Origin: Flectobacillus major DSM 103
Lineage (GTDB): Bacteria > Bacteroidota > Bacteroidia > Cytophagales > Spirosomataceae
Assembly: GCF_000427405.1 (NCBI RefSeq)
Contig: NZ_KE386491.1
Location: forward strand, 4,815,303 to 4,879,302
DNA length: 64,000 bases
Reading direction: 5' to 3'
Part shown: positions 1-9,873 of the stretch, piece after piece
How positions within the stretch are numbered: position 1 is the first letter of the stretch
Layout of the letters: the number at the start of each line of letters is the position of its first letter
The notes under the pieces: model-generated
The model's database searches: none
Told to the model about the DNA's origin: nothing
What the model saw: only the letters and a program-made list of their open reading frames with translations
Position numbers and translations under genes: made by a program

Positions 1-1
1 T

Positions 2-3000
2 TGTAGCCCAGTAGCCAAAACCACTGCCAACTTGAATGATGCCTTGAAGAGTACAGCATCAACTACGAATTGTGTATTTGAATGGCGAACAGGCAATAGC
101 CCAAGCTCTGCCTTGGTGATAGACCCAAGCTCAGTAGTAGCAGGGACTTATTATGTTTTTGAAAAATCTACATCAAATTGCTACAGTGTAGCAGGAGTAG
201 TAACAGTTACAATTACTAATTGTGACTGTCCAAATCCAGCGTCAGTACAGTTAGCGAGTTTGGTATCACAATGTTCGGGTACTTTCACTCAGTTGCAATT
301 AGGAGCGACCTTGGGTGGTGGAGCAACCAGTGGAACATGGACAACCAATGGAACAGGAACTTTTGATAATGCCAATAGTCTTACTGCTAAATATACTCCA
401 ACAGTAGCAGACGAAAATAGAGGTTCAATCGAATTTACATTCACAACCAACGACCCAGATGGTAGTGCGACAGCATGTTCTGCAATTTCAGCAAAAACAA
501 TCTTCACTTACAAAGCGAAGCCAGCCGCCCCAACCAACCTATTTGCTTTAGCTAAAATATGTTTGGGTGAGTCAAATAAATTGACAGCAGCGAGTCCAGG
601 TAATACAATTAAATGGTATACAACATCTTCGGGTGGCACAGCATTAGGAACAGCTACCGATGCAGGGTTTGTTGTAACGCCAAATAATATTGGAACATAT
701 ACTTATTATGCTGAAGCAACTAATTCAGAAGGATGTACCAGTAATCGTGTATCAATAAGCTTCTTAGTAGAACAGTGTGCTACAGAATTGGCGGATTTAA
801 CGGTATTGAAAACAGTAGTCGAATCACCAACATCTCCATCGGCACCGTCATATTTATTAGGCCAAAAAATTACATATTCTATTGTTGCTAAAAATATAAG
901 TACTGTAAATGCAACAGAGGTAAAAGTTAAAGACATCTTACCTTCAAGCCTAACATTTGTGAGTGCGTCACTTCCTGAATTTAGCAATACTACAGGAGAG
1001 TGGACTATCGGTAGCTTGGCAGCAGGAGCACAAAAAACACTTACTATTGAGGCAACTATCAATAAGGTTGGTTCAATCGTTAATGAAGCTAAGGTGTCGG
1101 GAGCTAATGAAGACCCAACCAAATTAGCCAATAACAGCTCTACTATAACCATCAATGCTATTGATTTAGCCGATTTGAGCTTAGTTAAAACAGTATTGAA
1201 TAGTACGCCAAACTTGAATGAGGTTATCGACTATAAAATAGTAGTGGCTAACGCTGGGCCAAATGCAGCTACTAATGTAGCAATTCAAGATGTTTTACCA
1301 GCAGGTTTAGAGTTTGTATCAAGTACAACATTGACCAATAATGCAGGAACGCTTACAGGAACTATTGCTAAAATTGAAAAAGATGCTAAAGTAGAATTTA
1401 CTTTCAAGGCAAAAGTAACCACGGTAGGTAAAATCATTAATGCTGCTCAAATTACTAAGTCGGACACCAAAGACCCTGATTCAACCCCGGGCAATGGTAC
1501 AGATAAAAATGAAGATGATGATGATAGTGTAGAAATCAATTCTTCAAATGCTTGTAATATAGCTGCACCTGTATTGGCATTTAGCAAAACACAATTATGT
1601 GCAGGCGATGTACTAACAATCACAGCAACAGGATGTACTAATGGCAATATCGTATTACAACCAACAGGCGAATCCAAAGCGGGCGGTTCTAATGCTGTAT
1701 TCACTGTTTCTCCAACCTTAACAACAAGCTATTTTGCTTATTGTCAAGAAGGGTCTTGTAAGAGTCCGCAGTCGGTAGCAACTACTGTAAATGTAACGAA
1801 TATAGTATCACCAACATTGACTGCTTCGACAAGCAAAATTTGTTTGGGTGAGTCTACAACATTAACAGCAACTGGTTGTACAGGTGGTACTATCGAATGG
1901 CAAACAACTGCTAAAGAAACAGCAGCATCAATTACCGTATCGCCTAGCATAACAACAACCTATAAAGCTGTTTGTAAACAAGCAAGTTGTACAAGTGCTT
2001 TGGCATCGATAGATATAGTAGTAACGCCTAAACCAACATCTCCAGTAGTAGAAGCCGATAAGTCTTCAATTTGTGCTGGACAGTCAGTTGTGCTTACGGC
2101 TATTAATTGTAATGGTAATATTAAATGGAACTCTGGCGAAACTACCGCTACTATTACAGTAACACCTACAGCTACAACTAGCTACACAGCTACTTGTACT
2201 GTAAACGGATGTACCAGTGTAGTGTCTACTCCAGTAAGTGTTACTGTAGCTCCAATTGTAACACCAGATGTTACAGCTTCTACAACAGGTATTTGTGGGG
2301 CAGGTTCTGCAACCCTCACCGCAACAGGTTGCACAAGTGGAACAGTTAAGTGGTATGGTGGTGCACAAGTATTGACAGGAAGTACAATAACTGTTACTCC
2401 AACCATTACAACAATCTATACAGCTACTTGTACGCAAGGAGCTTGTGAGTCACCAAGGTCAAAAGCATTAACAATAACAATAGGAACACCAGCTCCTCCT
2501 GCGATTTCACCAGCTTTGACAGCTACATGCTTAGGAGGCTCTGTTGTATTAAAAGCGTCAGGCTGTACAGGAGGTACAATTTTGTGGTCGAATGGTGCCA
2601 CAGGAGCTGAGATTACGGTGTCACCTACAACAAATACTGTTTATACAGCTATTTGTAAGCAAGGTACTTGTGAAAGCGTTGTGTCAAATACAGCAAGTGT
2701 AACAGTTTCTGATTTTGCAAAACCTTCTATTGCAGCTAATAAAACAAATATTTGTCTTGGTGAGTCTGTTACCTTAACAGCTACTGGTTGTAATGGTACA
2801 GTGAAGTGGTCTGATGGCCAAACGGGTGCATCGGTAACAGTAAAACCAACTACAAATACTAATTATACCGCTACTTGTGAGTCGTCGTCTTGTAAATCTG
2901 ATGTGTCAAATGCTGTAGCTATTCGAGTAAATACCAACATCAATGCTCCAATTATTGTGTGTGGTGATGAAGAAATTTGTACAGGTCAAGAAGTATTATT

Positions 3001-6000
3001 CATTGCATTAGGCTGTACAAATGGTACTGTGAAATGGTCGGATGGACAAACAGGAGCAAACATTACCGTAAAACCATCCCTTACAACAACCTATTCAGCA
3101 ACGTGTTCTTCTGGAACTTGTGAAAGTCCTAAGTCTAACGAGAAAATAATTGTTGTGAAACCAACGGTTGCTCTAGCACTTACAGCTCTTGCTGATAAAA
3201 GCAACATCTGTACAGGTGCAGAGGTTACTTTGACTGCAACAGGATGTATCGGTGGTAATGTAACTTGGACAGGTGGCCTAACGGGGGCATCTATCAAAGT
3301 GAAGCCTTTGGTATCAACAACTTATACGGCTGTTTGTACTGATGTACCATGTGCAACAGATGCCAAAGCAAGTGTAACAGTGAATGTTGCTTCTGATATT
3401 ACAAAACCAACTATTATAGCTAGCACTACTTCGACTATCTGTGCTGGTTCAGAAGTAACACTTACTGCAAGCAACTGTGCTTTAGGAGTATTATGGAGTA
3501 CTGGCGATAGTACTAAGGCTATCACAGTGAAACCAACCGTAACAACAACTTATACAGTTCAATGTAGAGCAACAGGTTGTGGTGATGTAAGTGCAAAAAC
3601 TTCAGACCCATTGACAGTTAATGTTGGCGTAGGGGGTTCTCCTACTATTACAGCATCAACAACAACGATTTGTGCAGGAGGCCAAGTAACCTTGACCGCT
3701 ACAGGCTGTACGGGCAATATCGTTTGGTCAAATGGAAAAACAACAGCAACAATAGTAGAAACATTGACCGCCACAACAACTTATTCGGCAACTTGCAAGG
3801 GTTCGACCTGTACAGGTGGCGAGTCAAATAAAATAACCGTAACAGTTGCTCCAGCTCCAGTACCAATTATCAATAAAGTATGTGTTTGTCCTGGTGACTT
3901 GTTGTGCCCAGGTAGTGCTATGACACTTGTTGCTGAAGGATGTGAAGGTGGTACTTATAAATGGTCAGATGGATTTGTTGGGGCTATTCATACCATTGCT
4001 CCAATTGTAACAACGAGTTATACTGTAAAATGTGCAATCGGAACATGTGAATCAGTTGCTTCGGCAGTAACTACTATAAATGTAGGTACACCTTCGGCAC
4101 CTGTTATTTCAAGCAACTTAACTGCTGCTTGTGCTAGTTCTGCAATTACATTAACAGCCAAAGAATGTGCTGCTACAGTAATTTGGAGTAATGGTCAGAT
4201 TGGTACATCAATCACTGTAACTCCAACTGTAACAACAACCTATACTGCAATTTGTAAATTAGATAAGTGTGAAAGTAAAAACTCAAATGAAGTAACAATA
4301 ACCATTGGTACTTCAGCTAGCAAGCCACTTACTCAAAACTTGGTAAATAGCTGTCCTCAGACAACCGTTAATTTGGCCAGTGGAGTGCTTAGTACAGTGT
4401 CGAATGGTGGCGTATTTGAGTTCCATACAGGTAATACAATCGCTTCAGCATTGGTAACTAATCCAAGTGCAGTAGCTACAACAGGTACATACTATGTATT
4501 TGAAAAATTGAGTTCAGGTTGTATTTCATTACCTGCTACAATCAATGTATTCATCAATCCTGATTGTTCAACAAGAGATTGTTCTCAAAGTCCTGCTACA
4601 GTAACAGCTGGAGCTGACGCATCGGTTTGTGATACAAAATCATATAAACTGAATGGAGCATTTGCAGGAGCAGCTTCTAACATTGTTTGGAAATCAACTG
4701 GTACAGGTACATTCGACAACCCACTATTACCAAGTGCAACCTATACAGCGTCATTGGCTGATATTACCGCTGGTAAAGTTAAGCTATATCTAACATCGAA
4801 TGACCCAGACGGAACAGGCCCATGTGTAGCAGCTATTGATACAATGGTTCTTACTATCAATGGTGTGGGTATCAAACCAGTTATTAATGTAAATGGCGAC
4901 TTGAATGCTTGTGCTGCTGATTCAATTACTTTGACTGCTATAGCTGGTTATCAATACAAATGGTATAAGGTAGGTTCAACTACACCAGTTTCAACAGCTC
5001 GTATTATTAAAGTAAAAGGATCTGGTAGCTATTATTATACAGTAAGTAATACAACAGGATGTAACTCTGTGCCTTCAGACACAGCAACAGTAAACCCTGT
5101 GGCTACTGATATTACGGCTCCTGTTGTAACAAGTATTAAGATTGGTGCTGGTCAAACTACCGATTTAACCAAACTGGTGCAGTCAACTACACCACAAGGT
5201 GCAACATTAGTCTTTAAATTAGGCAATACGCCAACTTCAAGTGACGTACCTTCGCCAACAACGGCTGGGCTAGGCACATACTTTGTGTATTACAAAACAG
5301 CACAAGGATGCTTCTCGAAAAGCTCTATCATCACAGTTGGACTCGACGGCCCTATTGTACTTGATCTAGCAGATGCCGCAGTTGTGATTACAACAAATAA
5401 AGCTATTTATGCAGTAGGTGATACTGTAACAACAACGATCACTATAACTAATAAAGGCCCAAAAACAGCGAAGAATATCAGTATGACAACGACTATTCCT
5501 GGTACGATTACTTATGTAAGCCAAACAGGAGGGTTAACTTTGTCGGGTAATACATTGAAAGGTGTTCTTGATAGTTTGGTAATAAATGGCACTAAAGTGT
5601 ACACTTACAAATCTGTCGTGAAGAGTCCTGCCGAAACTACAGTTACTGCTTCTATTGTAACTGGTTCGGTTGACCCAGAAGCATTCAACAATAAGAGTAG
5701 TGCTGTCTTTAATAAAGGTGTGGTTGACCCTAAAGTTGCCGATGTAGCAATTGCGATGACTACAGATAAATCAACAGCTCCAATTGATGGTTTGGTAACA
5801 TTTAAGATTACTCTAACCAACAACGGTCCTGCTACTGCAAAAGATTTGTCAGTGTTAAGTGCAATTCCTTTGGCACTAGAGTATGTGTCTGCCAATGGTT
5901 TAACAAAAGATGGAAACTACCTGAAAGCAAGCTTTGACTCATTGCAAAAAGGTGCTTCAAAAGAATTTACTTATGTAGCAAAAGTAAAAGTGATACAAGC

Positions 6001-8635
6001 TGTAACGGCAACATCTTCGGTAACGTCAAGCCTTGACCCTAACCCTACCAACGATGAAGCAAGTGCAACAATTCAAGGTGGTATCGGAACAGATGATTCG
6101 GCAGACCTAGTGGTATCACTTAGTGCAAGTAAATACTTGATTGCTAAAAACGATGAGGTAACCTTTACCGTAAAAGTTCAAAATAAAGGGCCGAAAAGTT
6201 CAAGCAATATCGAGTTAAGAAGCTTATTGTCGAAAAGCTTATCGTATATCTCAGGTGGATTAACTCAGTCTGCGGACTCGCTCAAATGGGTGATAGCTTC
6301 TTTAGCAAGTGGAGCATCAGACAGTATTACTTATCGAGTGAAAGTATTGAAAGACACCACTATTACAAGTACTATTGCAACAACTAAGTACTCAACCATC
6401 GACCCTGTTTTAACTAACAACTCGGCTACGGTTACTTTAGTGTCTGCATTAGATACAGCGTATGCCGACTTGAGCGTGTCTAAAACAACATTGACAACAA
6501 CAGTACTGAAAGATACAGAAGTAACTTACACTATTAAGTTGACTAACAATGGAGCAGGCAATGCTACTAATGTTGTATTGAAAGACTTCCTAGTAAGTAA
6601 TTTACGATATATAAGTGGAGACTTTACCTCGTTTGGCAAAACCACAGCAGGCGATTCACTGAAGATAGATGTCCCTTCTATTGGCAAAGGTGAAACCAAA
6701 ACGTTCACTTACAAAGCAAAAGCTATTACAGAAGGTAAGGCTGTCAATACAGTTATCGTAACTAAATCAAGTAAACCAGATGTAGCTACAAGTAATAATA
6801 CAAGTACTGTGACTGTCGATATTGTGAAAGACATCAATGTAGCTTGTAAACTTGGATTGGCTCTAGCAGTAATAGATACAGCCAAAGTTTCGGATGGTGT
6901 CTACAATGTAACGTATCAATTGATTGCTAAAAATGCTTGTAGAGATACATTACGCAATATTAGCTTGATAGATAGTATCGGAAATACCTTTAAGTCTCCT
7001 GTAACATTTACGATAAAAAGTAAACCAAATGTAAATGCTGGCTCAAACTTGATTGTGAATGATGCCTTTGGTAAAGACGATCCTAATTTGGTGAAAACAG
7101 GAAGTTTCATGGTGCCAAATCGTGTAGATACCTTGAAATACACAGTTACACTAACCTTGGGTGGAAACAAAGGCCCATTCTATAGCCAAGTGGATGGAAA
7201 AGGTACACAACCAAATGGTACTGTGCTTACAGCTAAATCAAGTGCTGGAACCAATGTAGATGCCGCTCCAAGTAAAACTGTCTTGAGATTCGACCTACCT
7301 CCAACCTTAATTGGGATAGCCAAAGAGGTTGTATTGTCAGGTGTAAAACGTGATTCGGCATACCACTGGACAGTCCCTTATATTATCCGTGTTGTAAATA
7401 TGGGCTCGAACCGAATTACAAAACTTAGTGTAGTCGACGACCTAGATGCCGTATTTACTTCAAAAGGAGCAACTATCTTGGGCAAACCAACAGTCTCTGT
7501 TGCTAGACCGGGCGTAACAGTTAACACTAAATACACAGGTTCAGGCTTAAATATCGACTTATTGATTCCAGATTCTTCAGCTCTAGTGGTTGGCGATACC
7601 GCTGAAATATCATTAGTAGTTCGTGTAAATACCACGGCAGCCACCGATACAGTTTTCAGTAACGTCGCCATAGGGGTTGGTACAGGTTCAGACTTGGTGA
7701 CTTCAAGAGATGTTTCAACTGATGGTAAAAACCCAGATGCAAATGGAGATAAAGACCCTCGTAATGATAATGTCGCAACTTCGGTAACCTTGAAAGACCC
7801 AGCTACTCCAGTAACAGGAGGAGTAATAGGCTTAGCCTTATCTGCAGGAAAACCTGAATTACAAGTTGCCGATAGTACTTACAATGTGAAGTTCAAATTG
7901 CTAGCTAGAAATTATGGTACAGATACCTTAAAAAATGTTATTTTAGCCAACAATATTGCTTCTAATATTGGTACACAAGTAACATCTTGGAAGTTGGTAG
8001 GTAAGCCAACACTCATAAATGGAAAAGTAACAATGGATACCTTATTCAATGGTATAACCGATACAACCATTACTAAAGTTGGCGAAAGATTATTGTTGGC
8101 TAAAGGTGATAGCGTAGTAATAGAATATACCTTGAATATCAGAAAACCACTAGCCGATACCATTTATACTCAAGCTAGTGCAAGAGCCCGTACATTGGCC
8201 GATAGCTCAGTGTTCGATTTGTCAACAGCAGGTACAAACCCAGATACCAATGGCGATGGTAACCCAAGTGAAAAAGCTAAAACACCAGTTATCTTCGATG
8301 CAAGTGCCGTATCTGACGAACTATTTATCCCTGAAGGATTCTCACCAAACGGTGATGGCAATAACGATAAGTTTGTGATTCAGCCATTGAAAGATGAAGA
8401 AAGAATCGAATTTAAAGTGTACAACAGATGGGGTAGTTTGGTTTACGCATCTAGCGATTACAAAAACGATTGGGGTGGCGAATCTAACCAAGGTGTGAAA
8501 GTAGTAGGACAAGGCGAAGGATTACCAGACGGAACCTACTTCTATAGTTTCACCAGATACAATAGAACAACAGGCGTGGTGATTCCATCAAAAGGTAAAA
8601 CTACTGTAGTAAGGTACTTCACTATTGCTCGATAA
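2..8635 (+). CDS. Giant modular surface adhesin, T9SS type B substrate (5' partial)
   Basis: Very large secreted protein predicted to be exported by the type IX system and displayed on the cell surface. The frame is open to the window edge and the first possible start is only a TTG at 32, so the true start and signal peptide lie upstream. Modules by position: an N-terminal module with a GTYYVFEK motif and a TNDPDG module (about 30-780), two DUF11-type domains (about 790-1530), twelve Ig/PKD-like repeats of roughly 76 residues with four conserved cysteines each (about 1560-4310), a second copy of the N-terminal module pair (about 4320-5350), about seven DUF11-like domains starting with AD-L/V (about 5360-8310), and a C-terminal gliding-motility/CHU_C sorting domain (about 8323-8635; FSPNGDGNND motif). 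It is followed by PorP/SprF and PorE-like genes, the usual partners of type B substrates. Its ligand cannot be read from sequence. Confidence 0.9.
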   Translation, partial: CSPVAKTTANLNDALKSTASTTNCVFEWRTGNSPSSALVIDPSSVVAGTYYVFEKSTSNCYSVAGVVTVTITNCDCPNPASVQLASLVSQCSGTFTQLQLGATLGGGATSGTWTTNGTGTFDNANSLTAKYTPTVADENRGSIEFTFTTNDPDGSATACSAISAKTIFTYKAKPAAPTNLFALAKICLGESNKLTAASPGNTIKWYTTSSGGTALGTATDAGFVVTPNNIGTYTYYAEATNSEGCTSNRVSISFLVEQCATELADLTVLKTVVESPTSPSAPSYLLGQKITYSIVAKNISTVNATEVKVKDILPSSLTFVSASLPEFSNTTGEWTIGSLAAGAQKTLTIEATINKVGSIVNEAKVSGANEDPTKLANNSSTITINAIDLADLSLVKTVLNSTPNLNEVIDYKIVVANAGPNAATNVAIQDVLPAGLEFVSSTTLTNNAGTLTGTIAKIEKDAKVEFTFKAKVTTVGKIINAAQITKSDTKDPDSTPGNGTDKNEDDDDSVEINSSNACNIAAPVLAFSKTQLCAGDVLTITATGCTNGNIVLQPTGESKAGGSNAVFTVSPTLTTSYFAYCQEGSCKSPQSVATTVNVTNIVSPTLTASTSKICLGESTTLTATGCTGGTIEWQTTAKETAASITVSPSITTTYKAVCKQASCTSALASIDIVVTPKPTSPVVEADKSSICAGQSVVLTAINCNGNIKWNSGETTATITVTPTATTSYTATCTVNGCTSVVSTPVSVTVAPIVTPDVTASTTGICGAGSATLTATGCTSGTVKWYGGAQVLTGSTITVTPTITTIYTATCTQGACESPRSKALTITIGTPAPPAISPALTATCLGGSVVLKASGCTGGTILWSNGATGAEITVSPTTNTVYTAICKQGTCESVVSNTASVTVSDFAKPSIAANKTNICLGESVTLTATGCNGTVKWSDGQTGASVTVKPTTNTNYTATCESSSCKSDVSNAVAIRVNTNINAPIIVCGDEEICTGQEVLFIALGCTNGTVKWSDGQTGANITVKPSLTTTYSATCSSGTCESPKSNEKIIVVKPTVALALTALADKSNICTGAEVTLTATGCIGGNVTWTGGLTGASIKVKPLVSTTYTAVCTDVPCATDAKASVTVNVASDITKPTIIASTTSTICAGSEVTLTASNCALGVLWSTGDSTKAITVKPTVTTTYTVQCRATGCGDVSAKTSDPLTVNVGVGGSPTITASTTTICAGGQVTLTATGCTGNIVWSNGKTTATIVETLTATTTYSATCKGSTCTGGESNKITVTVAPAPVPIINKVCVCPGDLLCPGSAMTLVAEGCEGGTYKWSDGFVGAIHTIAPIVTTSYTVKCAIGTCESVASAVTTINVGTPSAPVISSNLTAACASSAITLTAKECAATVIWSNGQIGTSITVTPTVTTTYTAICKLDKCESKNSNEVTITIGTSASKPLTQNLVNSCPQTTVNLASGVLSTVSNGGVFEFHTGNTIASALVTNPSAVATTGTYYVFEKLSSGCISLPATINVFINPDCSTRDCSQSPATVTAGADASVCDTKSYKLNGAFAGAASNIVWKSTGTGTFDNPLLPSATYTASLADITAGKVKLYLTSNDPDGTGPCVAAIDTMVLTINGVGIKPVINVNGDLNACAADSITLTAIAGYQYKWYKVGSTTPVSTARIIKVKGSGSYYYTVSNTTGCNSVPSDTATVNPVATDITAPVVTSIKIGAGQTTDLTKLVQSTTPQGATLVFKLGNTPTSSDVPSPTTAGLGTYFVYYKTAQGCFSKSSIITVGLDGPIVLDLADAAVVITTNKAIYAVGDTVTTTITITNKGPKTAKNISMTTTIPGTITYVSQTGGLTLSGNTLKGVLDSLVINGTKVYTYKSVVKSPAETTVTASIVTGSVDPEAFNNKSSAVFNKGVVDPKVADVAIAMTTDKSTAPIDGLVTFKITLTNNGPATAKDLSVLSAIPLALEYVSANGLTKDGNYLKASFDSLQKGASKEFTYVAKVKVIQAVTATSSVTSSLDPNPTNDEASATIQGGIGTDDSADLVVSLSASKYLIAKNDEVTFTVKVQNKGPKSSSNIELRSLLSKSLSYISGGLTQSADSLKWVIASLASGASDSITYRVKVLKDTTITSTIATTKYSTIDPVLTNNSATVTLVSALDTAYADLSVSKTTLTTTVLKDTEVTYTIKLTNNGAGNATNVVLKDFLVSNLRYISGDFTSFGKTTAGDSLKIDVPSIGKGETKTFTYKAKAITEGKAVNTVIVTKSSKPDVATSNNTSTVTVDIVKDINVACKLGLALAVIDTAKVSDGVYNVTYQLIAKNACRDTLRNISLIDSIGNTFKSPVTFTIKSKPNVNAGSNLIVNDAFGKDDPNLVKTGSFMVPNRVDTLKYTVTLTLGGNKGPFYSQVDGKGTQPNGTVLTAKSSAGTNVDAAPSKTVLRFDLPPTLIGIAKEVVLSGVKRDSAYHWTVPYIIRVVNMGSNRITKLSVVDDLDAVFTSKGATILGKPTVSVARPGVTVNTKYTGSGLNIDLLIPDSSALVVGDTAEISLVVRVNTTAATDTVFSNVAIGVGTGSDLVTSRDVSTDGKNPDANGDKDPRNDNVATSVTLKDPATPVTGGVIGLALSAGKPELQVADSTYNVKFKLLARNYGTDTLKNVILANNIASNIGTQVTSWKLVGKPTLINGKVTMDTLFNGITDTTITKVGERLLLAKGDSVVIEYTLNIRKPLADTIYTQASARARTLADSSVFDLSTAGTNPDTNGDGNPSEKAKTPVIFDASAVSDELFIPEGFSPNGDGNNDKFVIQPLKDEERIEFKVYNRWGSLVYASSDYKNDWGGESNQGVKVVGQGEGLPDGTYFYSFTRYNRTTGVVIPSKGKTTVVRYFTIAR

Positions 8636-8651
8636 AAATAGAAAATGTAAC

Positions 8652-8679
8652 TACCGAATAGCCGAAAGGCTGTTCGGTA
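8652..8679 (+). promoter_or_regulatory. GAAA-tetraloop hairpin between adhesin and SprF
   Basis: A 12-bp stem (8652-8663 with 8668-8679, one G-U pair) closed by a GAAA tetraloop lies 17 nt after the adhesin stop. No U-run follows, so it looks more like an mRNA-stabilising or processing hairpin, or a leaky attenuator, than a classical terminator. It could set different expression for the adhesin and the two downstream genes. Confidence 0.5.
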
Positions 8680-8781
8680 CTCTCTAAGAAATTAATATAA
8701 GTTCTTTTGATTGACAAAATCTAAGTAGCGGATTGACTCCCTAAGTCATTTGAAGGATTCATCATTTTAAACAAATATCCA

Positions 8782-9783
8782 ATGAGACGCCAAAGTTTGC
8801 TTTCGATAGCTAAATACATAAAGGTGCTTACGTTTGCGGTGTGTTTAGCTAGTATTTATACGGCTCAAGCTCAGCAAGAGGTTCAGTATTCACAGTATAT
8901 GTTTAATATGCTTGCGGTAAACCCTGCGTATGCAGGTAGCCGAGATGTACTCAGTATGACTGGACTATATCGTCAGCAATGGGTCGGCATTGAAGGGGCT
9001 CCAACTACACAGTCTTTTACGATAGACCTACCCGTGAAAAGAGAAAAAGTAGGTATTGGTTTGCAAGCCTATCACGACCAAGTCGGTGTTTTTAATAATA
9101 CAGGCGTTTACCTTTCTTATGCTTATCGTGTAAAAGTATCTCAACGTTCTACTTTGGCTATGGGGGTTCAGGCAGGAGCTACCAACCTTGTGGGTAGTTT
9201 GATGGGAGTACAAAGAACACTTGCCAACAACGATATTGACCCTGCATTTGCAGGTAATACCAGCAAATGGTTGCCCAATGCGGGTACAGGGCTTTACTTG
9301 AGTAATGACAGAGGCTACATTGGTATTTCAGTACCCAATTTAATTCAAAACCAATTGCGAGATTATACAGGAAATGAGGATACATTGAAAAAAGCTCGTC
9401 AAGAACGTCACTATTTCCTTATGATGGGCTTTGTAGTACCATTGGGTAGTTCGTTAGCACTTAAACCATCTTTGTTGGTAAAAGCTACTCGCGATGCGGC
9501 GGCCTTCGATTTTAACCTCAATTTGTGGATTAGAGACAGAGTAGCTGTAGGAGCTTCTTGGCGAACCAATAACCAAAAATTTACTTCACCCTTTGCCAAC
9601 CAAAATGGAGATGCCGCTATTGGTATGCTAGAAATTCAGGCAAGTGACCAGTTCCGTATTGGTTATGCTTACGACTTTATGCTGAATGGTCTACAAAGTG
9701 CTCAAAAAGGTAGCCACGAAATCATGTTACGTTATGAATTTGGCTTTAGAAAGGCTAAAATCCTTACACCTCGTTATTTCTAG
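8782..9783 (+). CDS. PorP/SprF family type IX secretion outer-membrane protein
   Basis: 333-residue outer-membrane beta-barrel-type protein of the PorP/SprF family. Members help a cognate type B T9SS substrate (model: SprB with SprF) to be secreted and attached. The N-terminus is a signal peptide ending near AQAQ (about residue 31), followed by the family hallmark Q-Y-S-Q-Y-M-F-N with NPAYAG, and then alternating beta-strand sequence to a terminal aromatic residue (ends RYF), typical of barrels. ATG start at 8782. It lies 146 bp after the giant adhesin and 90 bp before the PorE-like gene, all on the plus strand, so the adhesin is its probable client. The family call is firm; the client is an inference. 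Confidence 0.9.
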   Translation: MRRQSLLSIAKYIKVLTFAVCLASIYTAQAQQEVQYSQYMFNMLAVNPAYAGSRDVLSMTGLYRQQWVGIEGAPTTQSFTIDLPVKREKVGIGLQAYHDQVGVFNNTGVYLSYAYRVKVSQRSTLAMGVQAGATNLVGSLMGVQRTLANNDIDPAFAGNTSKWLPNAGTGLYLSNDRGYIGISVPNLIQNQLRDYTGNEDTLKKARQERHYFLMMGFVVPLGSSLALKPSLLVKATRDAAAFDFNLNLWIRDRVAVGASWRTNNQKFTSPFANQNGDAAIGMLEIQASDQFRIGYAYDFMLNGLQSAQKGSHEIMLRYEFGFRKAKILTPRYF

Positions 9784-9873
9784 GATGAATAGCCAAGTAT
9801 ATAGGTTGTTTGTACTTTATATACTGGATAAAATTTTCCGCCCAAATTGTAGTTGTCATAACCGTTTAGAAAA

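Noticed and set aside
1560-4310. Tandem repeats resembling an array
   Set aside because: They are in-frame protein repeats of about 230 bp with divergent DNA, not a CRISPR array.
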